Positions 1 through 6,255 of a DNA stretch of 9,557 nucleotides are shown here, piece by piece. Below the pieces are notes generated by a model. The model was not told the origin of the DNA. It did not search any database and saw only the letters and a list, made by a program, of their open reading frames with translations. Origin of the DNA: Pseudomonadota bacterium (GTDB taxonomy: Bacteria > Pseudomonadota > Gammaproteobacteria > Steroidobacterales > Steroidobacteraceae); NCBI GenBank assembly GCA_003242495.1, contig QGUO01000113.1, positions 1 through 9,557 on the forward strand. The letters are read 5' to 3'. The translations under genes and the position numbers were made by a program. Position 1 is the stretch's first letter. The number at the start of each line of letters is the position of its first letter.

Positions 1-53
1 CAATACGCTCATGCATCATCGATGGCATTCGCGCCTATGACAACACCGGCACC

Positions 54-713
54 CTATGCCCACCGCATCACAGCGAACGCCGATAGATGCGCTGGATACG
101 CCCACCAGAACCACCGACGCACACGCGGCACCTGCACTCGACACCACACCAACAGCGGCACCACGCCCATCACTAGCATCGCGTGCGGCACTCCATTAAT
201 CCAACCCAAGCTCGCCAGCGATAACACCGACACAACCGCACTGAGCCAGGTGCGGTACCTCGCACACCATAACAACGATGCCACCACCGCCACGCCCGGC
301 CACGCGAACTCCACTGCCGCCCCGCCCAGCACACCGACAAGCAAGCTTAACAACGCATGCGTACACGACGTTGACCTATCCAACCCAACGAACACCGACA
401 CACCGAACGCATAGGTAAAAAACACGTTTAAGCAAAACGCATCACGCAACAGCACACAAGGCACCTGCGCAACCGCCCCAAACGCCAGCAACCGCCACAC
501 GCAACGCTCACACGCGTCCGAACCAGGTGCTCGAGCCAAACCCACCGCCAGCGACACAGCGAACAACGGAAAGCACACCCGGCCCGCCAAGAATGCCCAT
601 TCCCACGCCCCGCCAACAACATAAGCGTTCACATGGCCCAGCAGCATCAGAACAAACGCAACCCACTTCGCCGTTTCACTGAACGGAAAAAATCGATCCC
701 ACGCCGCGCTCAC
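54..713 (-). CDS. TraX-family integral membrane protein
   Basis: A polytopic membrane protein of the TraX family, whose founding member is the F-plasmid protein that N-acetylates F pilin; many chromosomal homologues have no known substrate. Seen: after a short N-terminus comes a first helix ending in the family-type LMLLGHVN, then the AGRVCFPLFA signature, then several hydrophobic segments. The C-terminus has VEFAWPG, WINGV and RRWFWWAYPAHL, matching the end of full-length TraX proteins, so the domain looks intact. The start is uncertain. I chose GTG at 711-713 (219 aa, beginning MSAAWDRF) because it has a GGTAGG-like ribosome site a few bases upstream. The frame is open upstream to at least 1109 and there encodes the post-core part of an RHS protein, so a fusion product is possible. 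ATG 747-749 is an alternative with no visible ribosome site. Family certain, substrate unknown. Confidence 0.82.
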   Translation of the reverse strand: MSAAWDRFFPFSETAKWVAFVLMLLGHVNAYVVGGAWEWAFLAGRVCFPLFAVSLAVGLARAPGSDACERCVWRLLAFGAVAQVPCVLLRDAFCLNVFFTYAFGVSVFVGLDRSTSCTHALLSLLVGVLGGAAVEFAWPGVAVVASLLWCARYRTWLSAVVSVLSLASLGWINGVPHAMLVMGVVPLLVWCRVQVPRVRRWFWWAYPAHLSAFAVMRWA

Positions 714-1781
714 GATGCCTACCGACTGGGTTATCGGGAACAACGCCATACCGGCAGGCCGGGGACCGGCTTCAGGCCCCACGATCGGTATGTTGAACTT
801 GAGTAGGTTCAGGGAAGCCTGAAGACTGAACGCTCCATTCAACTTAGCTTTCACGTCGCCAAACAAACCGATTGAAGCTGTTATGGAGCCTTGGGCTGAA
901 CAACCCGCCTCAGGTGGAACTCCTTGCGGCGCATCCTCTGTCCTACTGCCACCTCCCCCACCAGGGTTACGAGGGTAGTTCGGGCGCGGGCCCGTGAGGG
1001 GCGGATCTGGAGTGTCAAAGCACATCGGACCTTGAAAAGTACGTGCAATGATAGTCACGCTATCTGGCCCGTAAGTGGCGTAGGTCCCACTCCAGAGATT
1101 GTCCTCCAAATGCAGTGGCGCGCCAGCCCCGTTGGACCCGTGAAGTTGATCGGATCACCGCCGACGTACGCATACAGGTTCAAACCGGCCGCATAGCCAA
1201 TCGGGTCGGGCTGCAAGAACCGTCCAAGCTCTGGCGAGTACATGCGGGCCTTGTAGTAGTACAGCCCGATCTCGTTCAACCATAACTGCCCGGTGTATCC
1301 GAAGCTGTTCGGGCCTGGTGCTTCTGATTCTCCATAGGGCGAGTACTTATGAGTCTGCGTGCCGCTGCTGGAGGCCACGGCAATAATGGAGCCCCGCTCA
1401 TCGGCGTGTAGGTAGCGCTGATCGGCCGTGCCCGACCCCTCGTACCAAACCAGCGGCCGGTTTGCGCCAGGCGCATGCACGTAACGACGCGCCACGACAC
1501 CCTCTACGTACTCCACCACAAGATCCTCACCATCGTACAGGAAGTCTCTGGCGGAACCATTACGGGTCAACCGATGCAGCATGCCGAGCGGATCGTACTA
1601 GCGGATCGTACTTAAGATTCACGGTATCCGCAGCGGTCGTGGCTGAACGTAGCCGGCTCTCATGATCATAGCCGTAGGTCCAACCGTTGAGACCGGTGTC
1701 CAGGTTGCCGAGGCTGTCGTAGCCAAACGGATTCGATCCCGCTTCCGTAAGCTGATTGAGCCCGTTATGCGAATAGCTCAC
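714..1781 (-). pseudogene. 3' fragment of an RHS/YD-repeat protein, frameshifted
   Basis: This is the C-terminal end of an RHS core, the shell that encloses a polymorphic toxin tip. It reads in three pieces. Piece 1 starts at GTG 1779-1781 and contains YSHNGLNQLTEAG and WTYGYDHESRLRSATT, typical YD repeats. Piece 2 (1582 down to about 1124) contains YLHADERGSIIAVA, YYYKARMYSPELGRFLQPDP and NLYAYVGGDPINF, the conserved end of the core. Piece 3 (about 1123 down to 714) is the post-core region with a Gly-rich linker (NPGGGGG) and a possible beta-rich stretch, then runs in frame into TraX. Pieces 1 and 2 are separated by a 13-bp tandem duplication. Pieces 2 and 3 are separated by another frame change in 1112-1130. 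The conserved DPTGL ending reads GPTGL. A stop lies just upstream of the GTG and most of the core is absent. A degraded gene end is most likely; sequencing error is possible for either shift. Confidence 0.85.
1587..1612. repeat. exact 13-bp tandem duplication inside the RHS fragment
   Basis: AGCGGATCGTACT occurs twice head to tail, at 1587-1599 and 1600-1612. On the coding (minus) strand the repeated block carries the codons for YDPL. Removing one copy restores a single RHS frame reading LKYDPLGMLHRL, which fits RHS proteins well. Adding 13 bp shifts the frame by one. The duplication is therefore the direct cause of the first frame break. Confidence 0.9.
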
Positions 1782-2093
1782 CCCTCATGAATGCCAGGTG
1801 TCAGAGTTGGTCCGCGTCGAGCAGAAGCTTGCAGCGGCTCGTGAACAGTTTTCTGTCCAGCACGCGGTGAGCTTCAATGAATGTCTCGAAGTGAGTTTTC
1901 GCACTGGCGGTGCGCTCGCAGGGTACATCGCCATACTCGAAGTGCAGCAGACCTCGAATGCACGCATCAGGCACGGCACCCGACACCGCCTCGCCATCGC
2001 TGCTCAGATTTCTTCGTGATCGTCCCACCGAAAAGCCGCCCGAGAAGCGTAACCTGTGCCCACCAGAACCCGCCCCATCCCGCTCCCGGAGCC
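1782..2093. other. non-coding or unidentified stretch between RHS fragment and arsH
   Basis: RHS homology ends abruptly at about 1782, with an in-frame TGA just upstream of the GTG at 1779-1781. Both strands carry short open frames here: about 75 codons on minus ending at 1801, and about 73 on plus from 1798. Neither has a recognisable motif, a convincing ribosome site or a family I know. The minus-strand frame has some protein-like composition (HFEYGDVPCERT, FETFIEAHRVLDRKL) and could be a remnant of a gene joined at the RHS breakpoint. No ArsR-like regulator and no clear arsH promoter are visible. Confidence 0.5.
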
Positions 2094-2813
2094 ATGATGA
2101 CCCTTACACAGCTTCCCAACGTAACCGGCGATCTTTTTCGGGCGCCGAGCAACCAGGAGCTCGCTGGTGCGGCACGGTCGACGCATCCACCGCGCATCCT
2201 GCTGCTTTACGGCTCGCTACGACAGCGCTCCTACAGCCGTCTGCTGGCCGAAGAAGCCGCTCGGTTGCTGCAGGCCATGGGCGCCGAGACGCGCATGTTC
2301 GATCCATCCGGCTTGCCGCTGCCGGACGATGCGCCGGAGACTCACTCGAAGGTACAGGCGCTGCGCCAGCTTGCTCAATGGGCCGAAGGCATGGTGTGGA
2401 GCTCCCCCGAACGTCACGGCACGCTGTCGGGAATTCTTAAGACCCAGATTGACTGGATTCCGTTGAGCCTCGGCGCTCTACGTCCGACGCAAGGCAAGAC
2501 CTTGGCGTTGATGCAGGTGTGCGGCGGATCGCAATCGTTCAATGCAGTCGGTCAGATGCGCGTGCTCGGGCGCTGGATGCGCATGCTCACGATTCCCAAT
2601 CAGTCTTCCGTACCGAGAGCATTCGATGAGTTCGACGCAGCCGGCCGCATGAAGCCTTCGTCGTATTACGACCGCCTCGTCGACGTGATGGAGGAACTGG
2701 TCAAGTTCACGCTGCTCACCCGCGACGTCGCAGGCTACTTGGTCGATCGCTACAGCGAACGTAAGGAAACCGCGGCAGAATCGTTTAGAGGCGTCAACCA
2801 GCCGTCGCAGTAA
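2094..2813 (+). CDS. arsH: ArsH, NADPH-dependent FMN reductase / organoarsenical oxidase
   Basis: ArsH is a cytosolic flavodoxin-fold enzyme. Family members oxidise trivalent methyl- and aromatic arsenicals to the less toxic pentavalent forms and reduce FMN, quinones or azo dyes with NADPH. The 239-aa length is usual. Seen: the FMN-phosphate loop RILLLYGSLRQRSYSR (34-49), FDPSGLPLPDD (69-79), the signature SPERHGTLSGILKTQIDWIP (104-123), the GGSQSFN segment (144-150), WMRMLTIPNQSS (161-172) and the conserved tail MKPSSYYDRLVDVMEELVKF. All are close to ArsH consensus. GGAG at 2088-2091 lies only 2 bases from ATG 2094 but 5 from the adjacent ATG 2097, so initiation at the second Met is more likely. 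No arsR, arsB or arsC is in view, so this is an orphan copy. It converges on capA with a 51-bp gap. Confidence 0.95.
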   Translation: MMTLTQLPNVTGDLFRAPSNQELAGAARSTHPPRILLLYGSLRQRSYSRLLAEEAARLLQAMGAETRMFDPSGLPLPDDAPETHSKVQALRQLAQWAEGMVWSSPERHGTLSGILKTQIDWIPLSLGALRPTQGKTLALMQVCGGSQSFNAVGQMRVLGRWMRMLTIPNQSSVPRAFDEFDAAGRMKPSSYYDRLVDVMEELVKFTLLTRDVAGYLVDRYSERKETAAESFRGVNQPSQ

Positions 2814-2864
2814 TGGGCCGGGCTGAAACGGCACCGCGAGACTGGAACCCCGCGTCGCGCTCGT

Positions 2865-3995
2865 CTAGGGCAACGCCTCGATGCCGTGCAGCGCGAGCGT
2901 CTCGTCCGGGCACACCTGTACCTCGCAGCCGAACGCACGGGCGGTGCGGCTCAACATCGTCACCAGCCAGTGCGCATCCGCCCTGCCCGCCCGATTCACG
3001 CGCAGCGCACGCATCTGTGTTGGCACCATGGTCAGCTGCACCAGCGCCCCGGTGGCCATGTCCAATGTCGGGAAGTACATGAGACCCAGATCGGGCCGAA
3101 ACGCCTCGTAGCCGCCGATGCCTTCATAGTCGTTGAGAAAATCGCCGCAGCCGTAAAGGATGAGCTTGTGCCGGAAGACCTCGATGGTCTTGGGATGGTG
3201 CGACGAGTGCCCGTGCACCACGTCGACGTCGGCCGCCTCGATCAAGCGGCGCGCGAAGGCGCGATGCGCCTCGGGCACCTCGTACCCCCAGTTGCCACCC
3301 CAGTGCAAGGACATGACGACGATGTCGCCGCGGCGTTTGTGCGCCCGCACCTGCGCTGCGATCCGCTCCACCACGGCCACCGAGAACGATTCCAGCACAC
3401 ACAGCCCGGAGCGCCGTGCAGTCGCCGCCCAGTCGGGGGATACGCCGCTGTCGGTCGCGCCGCACGCAAAGACGAGGATTCGTGCACCGGTGGGCAGGTC
3501 GATGTGCGCGGGCATGCAGGCTTGCGCGAGGTCCAGGCCTGCGCCCGCCGTACGCAGGCCTGCATCGTGCAAGGTAGCCAGTGTCTCGTGCAGTCCTTCC
3601 CTCCCCCAATCCAGGGTGTGATTGTTGGCGAGCACGCAGCAGTCCAGGCCGGCCACGGTGAGGCACGGCACGTTGGCCGGATGCATGCGATAGTGAATGC
3701 CCTTGCCTGGCCAGGCCTGCTCGCTGGTCGTGACCGCGGTCTCGAGATTGACGATGCGTGCGGCCGGGCGCCGACGCTCGAGCTCGCGCAGCGCATCGCC
3801 CCAGACATACGCGAAGTCACATGGTCGAGGAATGGGGCCGCTGACGCCCTCGGCGAGCGCCACGTACTCGGTGGCCGAACGCAGGTAGGACTCATAGAGA
3901 TGCGGCGGGCAGGGATGCGGCAGGATCTGGTCGATCGCGCGGCCGGTCATGACGTCGCCGCACAAGAAGAGCGTGACGCAGTCCTGGGAACCCAT
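2865..3995 (-). CDS. CapA-family metallophosphatase-like protein
   Basis: The family is named after CapA/PgsA, a component of poly-gamma-glutamate capsule synthesis, and has a calcineurin-like metallophosphatase fold. Seen (numbered from the ATG): CGDVMTGR (12-19), IVNLETAV (81-88), VLANNHTLDWG (121-131), SLHWGGNWGYEVP (229-241), VVHGHSSHHPK (259-269) and LYGCGDFLNDYEG. These supply the expected metal-ligand Asp, Asn and His residues. There is no signal peptide or membrane anchor, unlike Bacillus CapA, so it is probably cytosolic. I chose ATG 3993-3995 (376 aa), which directly precedes the first beta-strand VTLFLCGD. GTG 4023-4025 would add ten residues; neither has a strong ribosome site. 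No capsule or polyglutamate ligase genes are nearby, so the substrate is unknown. Stand-alone proteobacterial CapA homologues of this type exist but are poorly characterised. Confidence 0.88.
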   Translation of the reverse strand: MGSQDCVTLFLCGDVMTGRAIDQILPHPCPPHLYESYLRSATEYVALAEGVSGPIPRPCDFAYVWGDALRELERRRPAARIVNLETAVTTSEQAWPGKGIHYRMHPANVPCLTVAGLDCCVLANNHTLDWGREGLHETLATLHDAGLRTAGAGLDLAQACMPAHIDLPTGARILVFACGATDSGVSPDWAATARRSGLCVLESFSVAVVERIAAQVRAHKRRGDIVVMSLHWGGNWGYEVPEAHRAFARRLIEAADVDVVHGHSSHHPKTIEVFRHKLILYGCGDFLNDYEGIGGYEAFRPDLGLMYFPTLDMATGALVQLTMVPTQMRALRVNRAGRADAHWLVTMLSRTARAFGCEVQVCPDETLALHGIEALP

Positions 3996-4227
3996 ATCTG
4001 GAGCATGCGGACGCCGCGCGGACACCTGCGGCCATCTTCAACGCGAAGGCGCTGAGAGAAGGTCCGCGCGTCCGACAGGTGCCCCTGTCCGGGCCAGCGC
4101 TCTAGCCGTCCCGGTGAGCCGCGCCCGACCCCCTATCGCGGCGCTGGCCGGGCCGGTGAGCAGAGCACCCCGCGAGCCCGAGGGGGGCTCGGAAGTTTGC
4201 GGCCCCTCTGGCTTGGGGGATCCCCGC

Positions 4228-4256
4228 TTGCGGGCGCCACGGGAGCTGGCTATATA
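4228..4256 (+). promoter_or_regulatory. sigma70-like promoter for the 79-aa ORF
   Basis: TTGCGG (4228-4233) and TATATA (4251-4256) are separated by exactly 17 bp. Transcription would start near 4263, about 20 bases before the ATG at 4283. The -10 lies within an inverted repeat, AGCTG (4244-4248) and CAGCT (4259-4263), which could be an operator. The TATATATA run stands out against very GC-rich surroundings. Confidence 0.65.
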
Positions 4257-4282
4257 TACAGCTATCCATCCGGAGCCCGTCC

Positions 4283-4522
4283 ATGACCCGAGATCCCATC
4301 CCCCTGATCGAAGCCTCCATCGAGCATCTGCAGGCCCTTTCGGCCGCGTTCGCCCAGGACGTCGCGGACAGTCCCGCGCCCCTGCCGCCGGAGAAGCGCC
4401 TGCGCAAGGAAGCGCTCATGGGCATTCGTGTCCTGCTGCCCAAGCTCGAGGCGGCCCGGCGGCTCAGTGGCCTCACCGAGGCACGGCTCGAGCGCTCGAT
4501 GTGCTCGACCTGTGGTGACTGA
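4283..4522 (+). CDS. small uncharacterised protein with C-terminal CxxC
   Basis: A 79-residue protein that I do not recognise. It looks like a real gene: a sigma70-like promoter and a GGAG ribosome site (4272-4275, 7 bases before ATG) precede it, and its composition is balanced. The sequence is mostly predicted helix: residues 1-30 (IEASIEHLQALSAAFAQD), a Pro-rich break (PAPLPPEK), then a basic helix (RLRKEALMGIRVLLPKLEAA) and a second amphipathic segment. It ends CSTCGD. The single CxxC is too little for a zinc finger alone, but could bind metal with a partner or in a dimer. It is divergent from capA and followed by a long intergenic region, so it is probably monocistronic. Confidence 0.7.
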   Translation: MTRDPIPLIEASIEHLQALSAAFAQDVADSPAPLPPEKRLRKEALMGIRVLLPKLEAARRLSGLTEARLERSMCSTCGD

Positions 4523-4877
4523 CCGTCCCCCGAAAGCCGTCCTGGCTTGGTGCCCACCGGTGTATCCGCCGGCCGGCGCCGCCCCGGTTTGCGCGCCCGC
4601 GTTTCGCTCGGCCCCGAACACAGGCGGCCCCGGGCGGCCCCGGCGGTGCACAGGACCGACCGTAACCACCGCCCGGTGTCCCAACCGGTCCTGAATCACG
4701 GCCCGCGTGTGCAGCGCAGCGTATTCGCCACAATCCGCGTTCCGCCCGCGCACTTTGCGTTGTCAAAAAGCGATGGCGACGACCCCTCGACGAAGGGTCC
4801 AGAGCCGCCCCGCACGTACGAATTTTTCCGGCGGAACTGTTCCGAATCGCCGTCGTCTCAAGCCTTGTTTGCCTGGG
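4523..4877. other. GC-rich intergenic stretch, no gene seen
   Basis: No frame here has convincing coding character or a ribosome site. It contains a perfect 10-bp tandem repeat GGCGGCCCCG (4623-4642). It also contains a short inverted repeat GACCC/GGGTC around 4780-4798. No clear terminator with a T-tract follows the 79-aa gene. Confidence 0.5.
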
Positions 4878-4905
4878 TTGAGTTTCGAAGTCACTGGAGT
4901 ATATT
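4878..4905 (+). promoter_or_regulatory. sigma70-like promoter upstream of the 113-aa ORF
   Basis: TTGAGT (4878-4883) and TATATT (4900-4905) are separated by 16 bp, predicting a start near 4912. The resulting leader to the ATG at 5065 would be about 150 nt. It holds two stem-loops: CGGCTT/AAGCCG (4926-4943, 6-nt loop) and CGTCCG/CGGACG (5016-5028, which needs partial opening to form a loop). The long structured leader may be regulatory; no known riboswitch is recognised. Confidence 0.55.
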
Positions 4906-5064
4906 CCGGTGCTAGTCGCTTGACCGGCTTAGAGAAAAGCCGACGCGCAAACTTAAAGTAATTTCTCAGGTTTCGCACATTCGTCGTTCGCTCCGCAGCC
5001 TTCGGGCCCAGTTCCCGTCCGGCGGACGTACGAGGTGCCGACGCGATTTCGACGGGTGAATTGC

Positions 5065-5406
5065 ATGACCAGCGCTTGGGAGCATTTTTTCGCAGCGACC
5101 CTCGTTCTGGCATCCGCTGGGCCGATCAAATATCGCCTGGTCGAGGCCTACCGGAAGCACCTGGAGGAAGTGGACCAGGAGCAACTCCCCAAGGAGATTC
5201 GCGAGGAGTTCTCTTCGCTGCGCGATCGCATGCACTGCGTGCCGCCGATGCGCGGCGAAACGGCGGTGCACGCCACGGTGCGCAAGATGTCGGAGATGGA
5301 GGCCGGCCGGATGGCGCACCGCATCGTGAACATGCTCGGCGTGATTGCCCGCACGCAGGGCGTACAGCGCCCGATGCTGCGGGCGGTGAACGCTGCCGAG
5401 AGTTGA
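5065..5406 (+). CDS. uncharacterised 113-aa helical protein
   Basis: A conserved-looking hypothetical protein of 113 residues; I know no function for it. I chose ATG 5065 because GGTGA (5055-5059) lies 5 bases upstream. A GTG at 5035 in the same frame would add ten residues without a ribosome site. The first 22 residues (MTSAWEHFFAATLVLASAGPIK) are moderately hydrophobic but look like an amphipathic helix rather than a signal peptide. Then come an acidic helical stretch (YRKHLEEVDQEQLPKEIREEF), a loop with MHCVPP, and an Arg-rich helix (ATVRKMSEMEAGRMAHRIVN). It is likely soluble and all-helical. It is preceded by its own promoter and converges on the TIR-like gene. A perfect 7-bp hairpin overlaps its stop. 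Confidence 0.78.
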   Translation: MTSAWEHFFAATLVLASAGPIKYRLVEAYRKHLEEVDQEQLPKEIREEFSSLRDRMHCVPPMRGETAVHATVRKMSEMEAGRMAHRIVNMLGVIARTQGVQRPMLRAVNAAES

Positions 5407-5422
5407 GCGACCGCCGGTCGCT
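5406..5422 (+). terminator. stem-loop at the 3' end of the 113-aa ORF
   Basis: AGCGACC-GCC-GGTCGCT forms a perfect 7-bp stem with a 3-nt loop that begins at the last base of the TGA stop. No T-tract follows, so it is not a textbook intrinsic terminator. A second perfect palindrome, CGGGCGCGCCCG, at 5536-5547 lies between the two convergent genes and may serve the opposite strand. Confidence 0.4.
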
Positions 5423-5562
5423 GCGACGCACTCCACTGCCGCTGCGGACCCCTGGCGTGCCCGCCCGGGGCTGAACCGGCACGGCCCGCCCTGGACCGGC
5501 GCTGCGTCGGGCGCGGGGCCCGCCCGCTGGCGGCGCGGGCGCGCCCGTTGACCAAGGGGGTG

Positions 5563-6036
5563 TCAGTCGAGCTTGAAGTCGATGACGTCCCAGCGTGACG
5601 TGTCCTCGTGCCGGGCCTGGCGGCGGATGGCGTCGGCGATCTCGCGCTCGTTCCACTCGATGATTTCATCGCCCAGGGCTTCGAGCTGCACGGGCAGCTT
5701 CTCCTTGACGCCGAAGAACTCGAGAACGATGACGGGCTTGTCCAGCCCCTTGGCACAGTTCAACTGGAAGTCGATCCATTGCCGATGCTGACGGTACAGA
5801 CCCGCCGGCACGATGGCCACTTCGGCCATCCCAATTTGTCGCCGCAGCTCGACGCGCATCGCCTCGGCGTCGCCGAGCGCGTTGCCCAGTCGCGCAGGAT
5901 CCGGATCGCTGCAATTGCGGTAATAGAAATTGTGGGCACTCTCCAGGTACTCGAACACGCGGAGATAATCGTCCGCTTCCTCGAACACGTGGGCGACGAA
6001 GACGCGTACTGGGTTTTGTTGGGATATGGTGCTCAC
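5563..6036 (-). CDS. TIR-like domain protein (DUF1863 / MTH538, ThsB-like)
   Basis: A 157-aa single-domain protein resembling the MTH538/DUF1863 TIR-like group, which includes ThsB of the Thoeris defence system. Seen: first strand and helix VRVFVAHVFEEADDYLRVFEYL (9-31 region), then NFYYRNCSDPDP (36-47), then LRRQIGMAEVAIVPAGLYRQ (64-83), RQWIDFQLNCAKGLDKPVI (85-103), and LGDEIIEWNEREIADAIRRQ near the C-terminus. These match family positions such as IRPSxVVIVLAGMY, WIxxEIxxA and WNxxxIVxAI. The position usually held by Glu in WIxxE is Gln91, so NAD-cleaving activity is doubtful. I chose GTG 6034-6036: its upstream frame is open but featureless, and the domain begins within ten residues. The ribosome site is weak. 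No ThsA-like effector is in view, so a defence role is inference only. Confidence 0.8.
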   Translation of the reverse strand: MSTISQQNPVRVFVAHVFEEADDYLRVFEYLESAHNFYYRNCSDPDPARLGNALGDAEAMRVELRRQIGMAEVAIVPAGLYRQHRQWIDFQLNCAKGLDKPVIVLEFFGVKEKLPVQLEALGDEIIEWNEREIADAIRRQARHEDTSRWDVIDFKLD

Positions 6037-6105
6037 TTGCCCTGCCCTGTTGTCTTGCGGATCCAGCGCCGCGCCGCACGTTCCGGCGGCGTTCAGGTGG
6101 AGGAC

Positions 6106-6111
6106 ATTGTA
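6106..6111 (-). promoter_or_regulatory. -10-like element for the TIR-like gene
   Basis: On the minus strand the sequence reads GGATTACAATG, with TACAAT as a good -10 hexamer. It would place the start near 6099, about 63 nt before the GTG. No convincing -35 is seen, so this is a tentative call. Confidence 0.4.
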
Positions 6112-6191
6112 ATCCAATCGCTGGCTTGCGCCCGTTTGGTGCGGTGCCGAGTTCCAGGGAATGACGCACAGCGCGGCTCGCCCCGCTGGGC

Positions 6192-6197
6192 TAGAAT
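6192..6197 (+). promoter_or_regulatory. -10-like element for the EEP-family gene
   Basis: GCTAGAATGG contains the -10-like hexamer TAGAAT, placing the start near 6204 and a leader of about 50 nt before ATG 6256. No good -35 lies at 16-18 bp. Together with the opposing -10 at 6106-6111 it makes a compact divergent promoter region. Confidence 0.45.
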
Positions 6198-6255
6198 GGC
6201 CCGTTGCGACTGCCCTTAAAAACCGGCCGCACGTCGCGTATCTCGCCGACCCCAG

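Noticed and set aside
22..414. 130-codon plus-strand frame opposite TraX
   Set aside because: Thr/Asn/Pro-rich antisense of a clear membrane protein; no ribosome site.
2886..4055. 389-codon plus-strand frame opposite capA
   Set aside because: It mirrors capA; the minus-strand translation has all CapA motifs, while this frame has none.
3949..4518. 189-codon plus-strand frame overlapping capA start and the 79-aa gene
   Set aside because: Low-complexity Arg/Pro/Ala composition; the 79-aa frame has its own promoter and ribosome site.
4623..4642. 10-bp tandem repeat GGCGGCCCCG as a functional element
   Set aside because: Two copies of a GC-only unit in GC-rich intergenic DNA is expected by chance and has no linked feature.
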